NCBI GenBank assembly: GCA_015057865.1
Contig: SVDH01000002.1
Coordinates: 62,001-126,000 of the forward strand
Direction: 5' to 3'
From: Lachnospiraceae bacterium
GTDB lineage: Bacteria; Bacillota; Clostridia; Lachnospirales; Lachnospiraceae
Length of the DNA: 64,000 nt
Shown here: piece by piece, positions 17,911 through 27,023 of the stretch
Layout of the letters: every line of letters begins with the position of its first letter
Numbering within the stretch: the stretch's first letter is position 1
Position numbers and translations under genes: made by a program
The notes under the pieces: model-generated
Told to the model about the DNA's origin: nothing
What the model saw: the letters and a program-made list of their open reading frames with translations, nothing else
Database searches by the model: none

Positions 17911-18570
17911 TTATTTGGTCATGTCTTTCAGATCGTCTGCGATGATGAGCTGAGCTTCTGTAGCAGCCTGGATTTCTTCTACTGTGAATTCCGGGTTGTA
18001 CTCTGTCAGTACCAGACCTTTGTCTGTTACTTCCATAACGCCCATCTCTGTAACGATCAGGTTAACCTGATGCTGAGCTGTCAGCGGAAGTGTGCACTCT
18101 TTAAGGATTTTCGGAGCGCCCTTCTGTGTATGCTCCATAGCTACGATAACTTTCTTAGCGCCTACAACGAGGTCCATTGCGCCGCCCATACCCGGAACCA
18201 TCTTGCCCGGAATGATCCAGTTTGCAATGTCGCCGTTTTCTGCAACCTGCAGAGAGCCAAGAACAGTAGCGTCTACATGTCCGCCGCGGATGATCGCGAA
18301 GGATGTAGCGCTGTCAAAGAACATACCGTCTTTGTCAATGCCTGCCGGCTGTCCGCCAGCATTAACGATATAATCTTTCTCCGGATTGTTTTCATCTACT
18401 GCTGCCAGGCCGATGAAGCCGTTCTCAGACTGCAGTGTAATGCTGATAGAGGGATCCAGAAAATCCGGAACCATGGTCGGAAGACCGATACCAAGGTTAA
18501 CAACGTCGCCGTCTTTTAATTCTTTTGCAACACGTTTTGCAATGAACGGTTTAATCTCGCTTCTTTCCAT
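17911..18570 (-). CDS. ctfB: 3-oxoacid CoA-transferase subunit B
   Basis: A 219-residue family I CoA-transferase beta subunit. The catalytic glutamate is expected in TLQSENGFIGLA, and GGHVDATVLGSLQVAENGDIANW and the glycine-rich PGMGGAMDLV are conserved blocks. With subunit A it would move CoA between acetate/butyrate and acetoacetyl or similar acyl groups, as in clostridial acid metabolism. It follows ctfA after 2 bases. The exact acyl pair cannot be read from sequence. Confidence 0.9.
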   Translation of the reverse strand: MERSEIKPFIAKRVAKELKDGDVVNLGIGLPTMVPDFLDPSISITLQSENGFIGLAAVDENNPEKDYIVNAGGQPAGIDKDGMFFDSATSFAIIRGGHVDATVLGSLQVAENGDIANWIIPGKMVPGMGGAMDLVVGAKKVIVAMEHTQKGAPKILKECTLPLTAQHQVNLIVTEMGVMEVTDKGLVLTEYNPEFTVEEIQAATEAQLIIADDLKDMTK

Positions 18571-18572
18571 GA

Positions 18573-19268
18573 TTAGTCCTCCTTCTTTACCAGATAATCA
18601 ACGTAGATATGAGGTGTCTCAACATTGTCCGGGCCAATGCAGCCAGCCGGGCCGATCTTCTCAACTTCTACGATGACAGTGTCTGCTGCAGCTGCGATCA
18701 GCATATTAAAGTTACGGGTGGAACCAAGATAACGAACGTTTCCGGTCTCATCTGCTTCATAACCCTGAACGATTGCTACATCTGCATGCAGCGGAGCTTC
18801 AAGGATGTATTTCTTTCCGCCAACTTCGATGATCGGCTTCTTGTCAGCGCCGTCGATGTTAACGAGCGGATCGCCTTCTTCTACGATCGTGCTGCCGATT
18901 CCGGTAGGTGTTAAGAATCCGCCAAGGCCAGCGCCGCCTGCACGGATCTGCTCAGCCAGAGTACCCTGCGGCTGAAGGATGCACTTTAATGTGCCGTTAT
19001 TCATGCGCTCTGCAACTTCCTTGTTCAGACCTACGTGAGATGCGATCAGGACATCAATCTGGTCGTTTGCCAGAAGAGCTCCTGTACCTTCTCCGATAAA
19101 GCCACCATCGTTGCAGATGACGGTCAGATGTTTTGCACCTGCCTCAACAGCTGCCTTGATGACAGATTCTGCTGTTCCGTTTGTCATAAAGCCGCCGATC
19201 ATAACGGTCATGCCGTCTTTGATCAAAGAAGCAGCTTCTGCTGCAGAAACAATCTTTGTTCTTGCCAT
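18573..19268 (-). CDS. ctfA: 3-oxoacid CoA-transferase subunit A
   Basis: A 231-residue alpha subunit. IKDGMTVMIGGFMTNGTAESVI is the CoA-binding glycine loop, followed by LTVICNDGGF, GGAGLGGFLTPTGIGSTI and EAPLHADVAIVQGYEAD. Length and order are standard. AGGAGGG precedes the ATG. Expressed from a promoter with a palindrome at its transcription start (see 19306-19331). Confidence 0.92.
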   Translation of the reverse strand: MARTKIVSAAEAASLIKDGMTVMIGGFMTNGTAESVIKAAVEAGAKHLTVICNDGGFIGEGTGALLANDQIDVLIASHVGLNKEVAERMNNGTLKCILQPQGTLAEQIRAGGAGLGGFLTPTGIGSTIVEEGDPLVNIDGADKKPIIEVGGKKYILEAPLHADVAIVQGYEADETGNVRYLGSTRNFNMLIAAAADTVIVEVEKIGPAGCIGPDNVETPHIYVDYLVKKED

Positions 19269-19305
19269 TTCCTGTCCCTCCTATTATTTCAGAATTCATT
19301 TTGAT

Positions 19306-19331
19306 CGTGCAAAATCTGCTGGTTTTGCACG
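19306..19331 (-). promoter_or_regulatory. Palindrome at the ctfAB transcription start
   Basis: Perfect 9-base arms CGTGCAAAA/TTTTGCACG with an 8-base loop lie just downstream of a minus-strand TATAAT (19346-19341). The location fits either a repressor operator or a 5'-terminal RNA hairpin. No matching known operator was recognised. Confidence 0.5.
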
Positions 19332-19506
19332 TACGAAAGTATTATAGCACTATAGTTAAGGAAAAAACAGATAAAATTCGAAAAGTTATTGAGCTTTTTT
19401 TAAAATGGTCTTAGAATGAAAAACACTGACGAAAGATTGTACGAAAAAAGAAAGTCAGTTGTATAAAACGAACAATGAATCACCTGACAGGGGACAGGAA
19501 ATCTAT

Positions 19507-22023
19507 ATGAAGAGAGCGTTACGAATCCTGCTGCTTATCATTATTTTTATCGCGGCAGTTGTGTTTTTTTTCTTTCTGCTTAACAGAGAAGTCAAAACAG
19601 AAGATACATTGGAGGCACAGGCAGAGCTTCCGGTTGTTTATATGCAGCAGGACGGACAGTGGATCAATGAACTGCATGGATATCGGTCAGAAATGTCTGC
19701 AGTCAGCATGCGGGATACGATCCTTCAGATGCCGGAGGATGATACGTTAAAGCTTTTGGTCGACACGAAGCGTGACGTAAGATCCATTTCCTATGAGATC
19801 ATCACACTCGACGGTTCGTCAGAGGTCGCCAAAGGAAAAGGCAGTATTTCAGAGACGGAGGCGGGATACGAAGCAAGCATTTCTCTGACGGATAACCTGG
19901 CACAGGGTGTGGATAATATCCTGATGCTTTGCTTGGATGTCGACGGAGAGGATTTGTATTATTATTCCCGGCTCGCAAGCTTTTCCGATGCGCATGTGCC
20001 GGAATGCATGGGATTTGTAAAGGAACTGCATGCGATCACGCGCGATGCGACAAGGAGCAATGAGCTGCAAGGCAAAATGGAACCTGTCGGTACCGGCGCC
20101 GGAGGCGGACTCTCCAGGGTTACGATCAACAGTACCCTCGAACAGATCTGCTGGGCAGACTTTGCATGTGAGGAATTACAGGAGCCGAAGATCTCGATCA
20201 AGGAGATCACCAATTCCTATTCCGTTTATGTTCTGGACTATCCGGTTGTACATAAAGCAGAAACAGATGAGTATTACGCTGTTAGAGAGTATTACCGCGT
20301 CCGGTATTCACAGGAAAAGCTCTATCTCCTGGATTTTGAACGAACCATCTCAAGGATCTGTTCCGGAGATGTCGCAGCGGGTGCGGACAGCCTGAATCTG
20401 GGTATCCGGGAATCCGAGGTGGATTTTGCCACGAATGAAACGGGAAGCGCGATCTGTTTTGTACAGGAAGGAGATCTCTGGAGCTATGATGCGGCTTCCG
20501 GGGAGATGGTCTGTGTATTCAGTTTTCGGGATCCGGCAGAGCAGATACAGGATGCGGTCCTCAACGCACAGCAGACCTATGGAGAGCATGAGATCCGCAC
20601 GATCCGTGTAGATGAAAACGGCAGTATTGATTTTATTGTCTATGGATATATGAACAGTGGCTGGCATGCAGGAGAAGTCGGAATCAGTGTCTGCCATTAC
20701 GACAATGTCAGTCACGGGGTCAGTGAGCTTTTGTTCCTGCCGCAAACCGAATCATATCAGCAGCTTAAAGAGAATGTCGGCAGTCTGATGTATCTTTCTG
20801 ATGCGGGAAGGTTCTATTTTTCCGTTGGAAGCGAGATTCATCAGATCAATCTGGATTCCGGAAAGGATTCCGTACTGTTTGACAATGTAAGAACCAACTA
20901 TCAGATTTCAGACAAGGGCAGATTTTTTGCATGGACCGATCTTTCTGCGGGAATCAATGCTGAGGTGATGCATGTAACAGATCTGGAGACAGAGACGACG
21001 ACAGATATTCATGCAGGCGACGGAAAGTATATCCAGCCGGTCGGATTCCTGGGAACAGACCTTATATACGGAACGGCCTATGCAGAGGATGCCGATCAAG
21101 GTGCACAGCAAAACATTTTCCCGATGGATACAATTGCAATCGCAGACGCATCCGGACCGGAGACTGTCATTAAAACATATGAAGGGGACGGCATGTTCTT
21201 TTCTGCGGTACAGATTTCTTCAGAAGGCTCTGTAACACTTGAACGAGTGACGGATAACGGAAGCGCATATGTCGCATCGGACCCGCTCAGCATTAAGAAT
21301 AATGACCTGCTGCGGGAGGGAAAGACCAGTGTGGTTTATCTGGATTCACAGGATAAGCAGGTTGAGATCGGTCTGAGCCTGACGGAGCAGGTGGCAGAAG
21401 CGCCTGAAAAGGAAATTGCATCCTTATATGCTTCGGCAGATGCAGTTGTTACGGAGTTGCCAGAAGACCTCTTTGCAAGCAGCTACTATATTTATGCAAA
21501 AGGAAAAGTGATTCAGGGAACAGAAAATGCGGCCGCAGCAGTTCGCATTGCGGATGAGAATGCGGGCGTTGTAGTAGACAGCAGCCAGCGTTATGTCTGG
21601 AACCGGGCGAAAATGCTTTCGCAAAACAAGATTGAGCTGCAGCCGGCGGGAGGTTCTTCTGAAACAGCGCAGGCGCTGAATATAATGCTTGCGTCAATGG
21701 GGGCCCGGTCATTTGATGTAGATGCACAGCTTGCGTCCGGCAAACAGCCATTTGAGGTTCTGCAGGAAGCGCAGGGGGATGGCCTGGCGTTGAATCTGTC
21801 GGGATGTTCGCTTGATGAGATCCTGTATTACATCGGGAGAGGCTATCCGGCATATGCTGTCGGAACAGATCAGACACCGGTGCTGGTATTCGGATATGAC
21901 AGTACAAGAGTTAAAATATATCATCCGTCTGACAATACGGTTACAGAGATGTCGTTAAGCGAAGCGTCTGACATGTTTGCGGCAGAGGGAAATATCTTTT
22001 TTGTATATCAAAAACAGATATAA
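19507..22023 (+). CDS. Large membrane-anchored extracellular protein, C39-like C terminus
   Basis: An 838-residue protein with one N-terminal membrane helix (LRILLLIIIFIAAVVFFFFLL) and a long extracellular part. The central region has repeated aromatic/acidic beta-type segments (DLWSYDAASGEMVCVF, GRFYFSVGSEIHQINLDSG, GRFFAWTDLSAG) that look propeller-like. The last 120 residues, LDEILYYIGRGYPAYAV then LVFGYDSTRVKIYHPSD, resemble a C39 peptidase fold, but the catalytic Cys and His are not evident. The start at 19507 is chosen because it begins the signal-anchor; 19459 is less likely. Single gene with its own terminator. Confidence 0.7.
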   Translation: MKRALRILLLIIIFIAAVVFFFFLLNREVKTEDTLEAQAELPVVYMQQDGQWINELHGYRSEMSAVSMRDTILQMPEDDTLKLLVDTKRDVRSISYEIITLDGSSEVAKGKGSISETEAGYEASISLTDNLAQGVDNILMLCLDVDGEDLYYYSRLASFSDAHVPECMGFVKELHAITRDATRSNELQGKMEPVGTGAGGGLSRVTINSTLEQICWADFACEELQEPKISIKEITNSYSVYVLDYPVVHKAETDEYYAVREYYRVRYSQEKLYLLDFERTISRICSGDVAAGADSLNLGIRESEVDFATNETGSAICFVQEGDLWSYDAASGEMVCVFSFRDPAEQIQDAVLNAQQTYGEHEIRTIRVDENGSIDFIVYGYMNSGWHAGEVGISVCHYDNVSHGVSELLFLPQTESYQQLKENVGSLMYLSDAGRFYFSVGSEIHQINLDSGKDSVLFDNVRTNYQISDKGRFFAWTDLSAGINAEVMHVTDLETETTTDIHAGDGKYIQPVGFLGTDLIYGTAYAEDADQGAQQNIFPMDTIAIADASGPETVIKTYEGDGMFFSAVQISSEGSVTLERVTDNGSAYVASDPLSIKNNDLLREGKTSVVYLDSQDKQVEIGLSLTEQVAEAPEKEIASLYASADAVVTELPEDLFASSYYIYAKGKVIQGTENAAAAVRIADENAGVVVDSSQRYVWNRAKMLSQNKIELQPAGGSSETAQALNIMLASMGARSFDVDAQLASGKQPFEVLQEAQGDGLALNLSGCSLDEILYYIGRGYPAYAVGTDQTPVLVFGYDSTRVKIYHPSDNTVTEMSLSEASDMFAAEGNIFFVYQKQI

Positions 22024-22062
22024 TGCGGTTTTATCAGACCGTCAGTTTTCACAAAATTTTAC

Positions 22063-22106
22063 AGCCTTTTTTCTTCGGCGAGCGCGAAGGAAAAAGGCTT
22101 TTTTTA
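22063..22106 (+). terminator. Terminator after the 838-residue gene
   Basis: A 15-bp stem (22063-22077 with 22085-22099) followed by a T-run. A second imperfect hairpin (about 22156-22191) followed by CTATTTTT lies downstream. The gap to the tad operon (22024-22310) otherwise holds only the promoter listed next. Confidence 0.85.
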
Positions 22107-22255
22107 TGCTTTTTCCGGCAATGGTTTCATCGAAAAAATGAAATCCCGGTTTGATCGGAATCTTCTTTTCGCAAAAGCGGAAAAGAATCCGGCTATTTTT
22201 AAAAATCGTGTTAGGCAAAATGACAACCGAAGAAAATGTGTCCTGAAATTCGGGC

Positions 22256-22284
22256 TTGCGGACTTGTTATAGAGAACATATAAT
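22256..22284 (+). promoter_or_regulatory. Promoter of the tad pilus operon
   Basis: TTGCGG, a 17-base spacer and a perfect TATAAT. Transcription would begin near 22291, downstream of the TTG that opens the longest prepilin peptidase frame, so that longer start is not usable. Confidence 0.65.
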
Positions 22285-22310
22285 TCATGACACAAAGTCG
22301 AACGGAGGTG

Positions 22311-22343
22311 ATGGAAATGGAACAACAATCAGGATGGTATTGA
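22311..22343 (+). other. Possible 10-codon leader ORF overlapping the prepilin peptidase start
   Basis: ATG at 22311 directly follows GGAGGTG and encodes MEMEQQSGWY before a TGA at 22341-22343. The stop lies a few bases after the out-of-frame ATG (22334) of the prepilin peptidase. This could couple translation of the operon, or mark a frameshifted original start. Confidence 0.35.
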
Positions 22344-22849
22344 CCTCTCTGATCCTGCTTGCGGCAGTCCGGTCAGATATGCTTTGTGAAAAGATCAGTA
22401 ACCGCCTGATCGCATTTGGTCTTCTGAGCGGGATTGGATATCACATCTGTGTGCTGCAGACGACCGGTTGGATGGATATGATCGTTGCAATGATTTTGCC
22501 GGTCATGGTCTGCTGGGTATTGTTTCGGATCCGCGCGCTTGGAGCGGGAGATATCAAGCTGTTTTCCGTGGTTGGTTGCCTGAACGGGACAGAGACCGTG
22601 GTCAATACAATGATCGGCGCGATTGTGATTGCTGCCGGATATGCATTTTTCTATCTTGTGAAAAACAGACAGTTGTTTTCGGCCTTTTCAGATCTTTTTT
22701 ACTATGCGGAATGCACGTTGACACAGAAGCGGTTGTGTTCCTACCGGTCATATGCAGCTGTCGTCAGGAAAATGCATTTTTCACCTGCAGTGTTACTGGG
22801 ATATTTTGGTTCTTTGATGGGGGTAGGTCTTTGGACGCTTATCGGTTAA
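22334..22849 (+). CDS. tadV: Type IV prepilin peptidase (A24 family), TadV/CpaA-like
   Basis: A 171-residue membrane protease that would cleave the Flp prepilin leader. AAVRSDMLCEKISNRLIAFGL holds the first catalytic Asp, and ALGAGDIKLF the second Asp of the GxGD motif. About five to six membrane segments follow. The ATG at 22334 has no good ribosome site of its own, hence the leader-ORF note. First gene of the tad operon; its end overlaps tadZ. Confidence 0.85.
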   Translation: MVLTSLILLAAVRSDMLCEKISNRLIAFGLLSGIGYHICVLQTTGWMDMIVAMILPVMVCWVLFRIRALGAGDIKLFSVVGCLNGTETVVNTMIGAIVIAAGYAFFYLVKNRQLFSAFSDLFYYAECTLTQKRLCSYRSYAAVVRKMHFSPAVLLGYFGSLMGVGLWTLIG

Positions 22850-23850
22850 ATCTGTGTGGTTTTGAAAAAACATATTTACAAAAGCTTTCGTTGTACTTGA
22901 AAAAGAAGATGGGAGAAGAAGTGCAGATCGGCATATGGGACGAAGTCCCGAAAGAGCCGCCGGCAGGGGTGGAGAACGGAAGCGTGTGCGTGTGGCTTGG
23001 CGGAAAGGAAAGCATTCATGCGATGATGGAGGGAAAACCAAAAGCTGCTGACGCGCAGCAGGGAAAGAAGGATCCGAGCTGTTATCTGGTGCTTTCAACA
23101 GAGCGGACCTCGGGACGGGCAGATGAAATATATGCATACCAATCTGCAGAAGTCATACTGGATTTTATTCTGCGTCACATGGAGCAGTATCAAAAGCAGA
23201 AAGGAGCGGGGACAGAAGTAGGTGCCGGTGTAGAAGTATTTGTAGATATCAGTATAAAAAGAAGTCTCCTTTCCTGCGGGGCGGTATATGCACAGGAAAA
23301 GGGAAACATGCAGAAAGTGCTGCTGGTAGACATGATCCCATGCAGTGCACTGACAGGGATGCTTTCACTTCCGGATCCTGAAAAGGACTTCCCGGACCTG
23401 ATCCTGGCACTTCGGCGAAAAAAATCGGTTCATCTTATGGAACACATTGTTCGGAGCGGCAACATGGATATTCTGCCTGCCGCATGCAATCCTTCGGTAC
23501 TATATGAGCTGTCGGAAGAGGATTTCAGATTACTTTTATCACAGGTGACGCAGATAAACTGTTATGACACGACAATCATTCTGGCAGGGACGCCAATGCC
23601 GGGGATCGGATATTTGTTTTCGTTGGCGGGAAGGGTCGTTTGCCTGCAGGATGAAAGCAGTTACTCGGCATGCAGAAGGAATGCTTTGAAGATGTTTTAT
23701 CGCTACAGCGGCGGAAAAGAGGAGCAGTGGAAGGATCTTGTTCTGAAGCATGAAGGGATCAGGGTTTGCAGAGAGACCGGAGAACATATGCTTTTCGAAT
23801 GGAGAAACCAGAAAACCGGAGAACAGGTAAGGCGGGAACTGATGCAATGA
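22831..23850 (+). CDS. tadZ: TadZ/CpaE-like pilus localisation protein, Walker A lost
   Basis: A 339-residue protein from a TTG at 22831 that follows GGGGGTAGG by 3 bases and overlaps the peptidase gene end. The frame is open to 22468, but that part only mirrors tadV in another frame. The N-terminal part is receiver-like (LSLYLKKKMGEEVQIGIWDE). The second half follows the MinD/ParA fold (VFVDISIKRSL, QKVLLVDMIP), yet the P-loop is absent. TadZ proteins direct pilus machines to sites in the cell. Identification rests on order (before tadA) and fold hints. Confidence 0.65.
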   Translation: MDAYRLNLCGFEKTYLQKLSLYLKKKMGEEVQIGIWDEVPKEPPAGVENGSVCVWLGGKESIHAMMEGKPKAADAQQGKKDPSCYLVLSTERTSGRADEIYAYQSAEVILDFILRHMEQYQKQKGAGTEVGAGVEVFVDISIKRSLLSCGAVYAQEKGNMQKVLLVDMIPCSALTGMLSLPDPEKDFPDLILALRRKKSVHLMEHIVRSGNMDILPAACNPSVLYELSEEDFRLLLSQVTQINCYDTTIILAGTPMPGIGYLFSLAGRVVCLQDESSYSACRRNALKMFYRYSGGKEEQWKDLVLKHEGIRVCRETGEHMLFEWRNQKTGEQVRRELMQ

Positions 23851-25073
23851 AAGAAGTGACAGCGCAAGAGAGATATGGAAAACTGCGGGAACAGATCCTT
23901 GCATATCTGGATGATGCATATGACGTCAGTGATGAAGAATTGCTGGAGATGATCCGAAAGACTGCGATGCAGGATGCTGAGAGCAGAATGTGTTCTATTT
24001 CAGAACGGGAACAGATGGAGATGGGATTGTTTCATTCATTTCGCGGTCTGGATATCTTACAGGAGCTTCTGGATGATCCGGAGATTACGGAAATCCTGGT
24101 CAATGGGCCAAAACACATTTTTTACGAAAAACAGGGCAGTCTTTATCCGTGGGAGAAGACATTTGCTTCAGAAGAACGGTTGAATACCATGATCCAGAAC
24201 ATTGTCGGACGCGCTAACCGGAGTGTCAACGCGTCCGAACCGATCGTAGATACCCGCCTGCCGGATGGTTCGCGTGTCAATGTTGTTCTTGCTCCGGTTT
24301 CGGTGATCGGTCCATGTCTCTCCATCCGCAAATTTCCGAAACAGCCGCTTTCTATGGAAAGACTGGTTGCCATGGGAGCACTATCGGAAGAAATCGCGGA
24401 TTTTCTGAAAACCATGGTGCAAAGCGGATATAACATTTTTGTTTCGGGTGGGACAGGATCCGGCAAGACAACATTTCTGAATGCGCTTTCACAATTCATT
24501 CCGCAGGATCAGCGGGTGATCACGATCGAGGATTCGGCAGAGCTGCAGATGCGTTCCGTTAAGAATCTGGTCCGTCTGGAAACCAGACAGGGGAATCAGA
24601 ATGGTGCATATGAGATTTCCATCCGTGATCTGATCCGGACATCATTGAGAATGAGACCGGATCGTATCATTGTCGGAGAAGTCAGGGGCGCAGAGGCTTT
24701 GGATATGCTGCAGGCCATCAATACGGGACATAACGGCAGCATGAGTACAGGACATGCAAACAGCATTCCCGATATGCTCTCCAGGCTGGAAACGATGGTT
24801 TTGATGGGAATGGATCTTCCGCTTGCAGCTATTCGCGGGCAGATCGCGCATGGTCTGGATCTGTTTGTTCATCTGGGGCGGCTCAGGGATCACAGCAGAA
24901 AGGTTTTGGACATCAGAGAGGTATGCGGATTGAAAGAGGGAGAGATCGTATTGAATGCGCTATTTACATTTCATGAGACACAGGAAAAAGACGGTATCAT
25001 CAAAGGAGATTGGGAAAAGAAGGGGACTCTTCAGAATATGGGAAAACTTAAAGACCAGGGACTTGACCTTTGA
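23847..25073 (+). CDS. tadA: Tad pilus secretion ATPase TadA/CpaF
   Basis: A 408-residue hexameric secretion ATPase that powers Flp pilin assembly. GGTGSGKTTFLNAL is Walker A, RMRPDRIIVGEVRGAEALD Walker B, and STGHANS the His box; VNGPKHIFYE and ANRSVNASEPIVDTRLPDG are N-domain blocks. The ATG at 23847 overlaps the tadZ stop (ATGA), replacing the longer nominal start at 23766. Followed by tadB. Confidence 0.95.
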   Translation: MKEVTAQERYGKLREQILAYLDDAYDVSDEELLEMIRKTAMQDAESRMCSISEREQMEMGLFHSFRGLDILQELLDDPEITEILVNGPKHIFYEKQGSLYPWEKTFASEERLNTMIQNIVGRANRSVNASEPIVDTRLPDGSRVNVVLAPVSVIGPCLSIRKFPKQPLSMERLVAMGALSEEIADFLKTMVQSGYNIFVSGGTGSGKTTFLNALSQFIPQDQRVITIEDSAELQMRSVKNLVRLETRQGNQNGAYEISIRDLIRTSLRMRPDRIIVGEVRGAEALDMLQAINTGHNGSMSTGHANSIPDMLSRLETMVLMGMDLPLAAIRGQIAHGLDLFVHLGRLRDHSRKVLDIREVCGLKEGEIVLNALFTFHETQEKDGIIKGDWEKKGTLQNMGKLKDQGLDL

Positions 25074-25785
25074 CTGTTACAGCAGAAGGTTTGACTGGAT
25101 TTTTGGAGCCGGATATGCAGCATGTGCCGCATTTTTATGTTACCGGTCCGTGTTTGGACTGGTATCTGCAGTTCTGATCATCCCGCTTTATCACAAAATG
25201 CGGGAGGCAGAACGCATCGAGCGAAGAGAGCAAAAGCTGACAAAGCAGTTTTGTGACACGTTGCAGGCAGTATCCGCCTCGCTTCGGACCGGTGCTTCGA
25301 TCGAGCGCGCATTTGCGGATGCGCAGAAGGAAATCGTGAGGATGCATGGAAATGAGGCTGAATTCACATGCGGTCTGACAATCGTAAATAAACGGGTGCA
25401 GATGAACGAGCCGCTTGAAGAGGTGTTTTTGAAATTTGCCTACCGTACACAAGTGCCCGAGATTATCAGTTTTGCGGAATCCTTTCGATACGCTAAACGG
25501 AGCGGTGCAGATATGCCGCATATGATCAGGACGGTTGTAGACAGAGTCGGAGAAAAGGAAATGATCCTGGAAAACATCAGGACAATGGTGTCTGCAAAAC
25601 GTATGGAGCAAAAACTAATGCTTTTGCTGGTGCCGGGCGTATTGCTGTTTGTTACGGTCAGTTCACCGGAATATACAAAAGCGTTGTACCATTCCTTGCC
25701 GGGAATCGTTTTGATGACAGGATGTCTTCTCGGATATCTTTTCGCGGCATGGTGGGGAAGAAGAATCGTTAAGATACGGGTATAG
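25063..25785 (+). CDS. tadB: Tad pilus inner-membrane protein TadB
   Basis: A T2SSF-type platform protein. From the TTG at 25063 it has 240 residues. The open frame reaches back to an ATG at 24955, but that would overlap tadA by 119 bases. One helix pair near the N terminus (WIFGAGYAACAAFLCY) and two C-terminal helices flank the cytoplasmic T2SSF domain with LQAVSASLRTGASIERAF and SFAESFRYAKRSGADMP. The start is uncertain; no good ribosome site is seen at either position. Confidence 0.8.
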   Translation: MTFDCYSRRFDWIFGAGYAACAAFLCYRSVFGLVSAVLIIPLYHKMREAERIERREQKLTKQFCDTLQAVSASLRTGASIERAFADAQKEIVRMHGNEAEFTCGLTIVNKRVQMNEPLEEVFLKFAYRTQVPEIISFAESFRYAKRSGADMPHMIRTVVDRVGEKEMILENIRTMVSAKRMEQKLMLLLVPGVLLFVTVSSPEYTKALYHSLPGIVLMTGCLLGYLFAAWWGRRIVKIRV

Positions 25786-25788
25786 CAG

Positions 25789-27000
25789 ATGGAAAAGAGA
25801 AAAGTGATATGGATCATTGCGGTGATTCTGTCGTTATCCGCTGCAGCTGCGGTTTCCGAACATATGGAAGCGGCTGCAGTTTCCGAAAAGGGCATAGAAC
25901 GGAATCCGGTTGGCGGGGCAGAACGGACTGAAGAATTCTGGTATCGGGTTGACGGACAGGAAAAAAAGGAATTATCACTGGAAGTCTCGCCGCAGATTCT
26001 GTCAGAAGATGAGGCGATGGAACTTTTAAAAAAGGCAAGGACTGAATGGGAGAACAGTTACCTCGCGCAAAATGCATCTGCAGAACGGGTTGACTCGGAT
26101 CTTACATTCCCCACGCAGCTGGCAGACGGATTGGTATCGGTAAGGACTACAACCGATCAGCTGACAGTTTTGGATGAGGAGGGCAGACTGGATGCGGAAA
26201 GCATTCCTGATGAAGGGATGGTGATTTCATTAGAGACAATATTCTCCTATGAAAGCTATGAACTGACAGACGTCAGATCAGTCCATGTTTATCGGCCAAA
26301 AGAAAGCAGTGAGCAGATGCTTGATGAGAAGATCTCGGAAGCTGTTTCGAAAGCAGAGGAGATCGGCAGAGAAAAGAAAACGTTTCTGCTCCCGGGAAAG
26401 GTGGATGGTCATTCGGTTCAATGGAAAAAACAAAAGACCGGACACTGGGCCATGATCCTTTTGATCGGTGCGGCCTTAATAGCAGCAGTCTGTTTCAGAG
26501 AAAAAGAGCAGATCAGAAAACAAAAAAGGGAAAAAGAGGATCAGCTGCTCTTTGAATATCCGCAGATGATCGAACAGATCTGCCTTTTGCTTGGGAGTGG
26601 AATGACGATCCGACGGGCCTGGGAAAGAATGGTGTCTTCCTATCGCAGACAAAAAGAACGTGACCGGATTTCTGACAGGCTCTTTATGGAAGAAATGACA
26701 TTTACAGAATATGAAATGAGAAAGGGACGCAGTGAACGGGAATGCTATGAGCGGTTTGGAGCCCGGATCGGCTTAGAGCCCTACCGGCGGTTTGCAGCAA
26801 TCCTTACGAGAAATCTTGCCAAGGGAAATGCAGATGTCCGTCGTCTGCTTGAAGAAGAAGCAGATCAGGCAATGACAATGCGGAAGAATACGGCACTGCG
26901 TCTGGGGGAGGAGGCCAGTACTAAGCTGTTGGGGCCGATGCTGATCATGTTCCTGGTCATTTTGGCAGCAGTGATCTTTCCGGCGCTGGAAAACTTTTAA
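25789..27000 (+). CDS. tadC: TadC-like platform protein with extra extracytoplasmic domain
   Basis: A 403-residue protein. The second half (from about residue 219) is T2SSF-like: LLFEYPQMIEQICLLLGSGM, TYREM-like MTFTEYEMRKGRSERECYERFG and a terminal hydrophobic pair ending FPALENF. The first half is unusual: a signal/anchor helix, about 190 hydrophilic residues probably outside the cell, then the helix WAMILLIGAALIAAVCF. Canonical TadC lacks this. Third gene of the platform/ATPase group, 3 bases after tadB. Confidence 0.8.
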   Translation: MEKRKVIWIIAVILSLSAAAAVSEHMEAAAVSEKGIERNPVGGAERTEEFWYRVDGQEKKELSLEVSPQILSEDEAMELLKKARTEWENSYLAQNASAERVDSDLTFPTQLADGLVSVRTTTDQLTVLDEEGRLDAESIPDEGMVISLETIFSYESYELTDVRSVHVYRPKESSEQMLDEKISEAVSKAEEIGREKKTFLLPGKVDGHSVQWKKQKTGHWAMILLIGAALIAAVCFREKEQIRKQKREKEDQLLFEYPQMIEQICLLLGSGMTIRRAWERMVSSYRRQKERDRISDRLFMEEMTFTEYEMRKGRSERECYERFGARIGLEPYRRFAAILTRNLAKGNADVRRLLEEEADQAMTMRKNTALRLGEEASTKLLGPMLIMFLVILAAVIFPALENF

Positions 27001-27023
27001 CCAATGAATAAAGGAGGAGAAAC

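Noticed and set aside
22256-22333. Longer prepilin peptidase start at a TTG
   Set aside because: That TTG forms part of a good -35 element, and transcription would start downstream of it.
22468-22830. N-terminal extension of the tadZ frame
   Set aside because: It lies fully inside tadV in another frame, with Cys/Arg-rich composition typical of a shadow frame.
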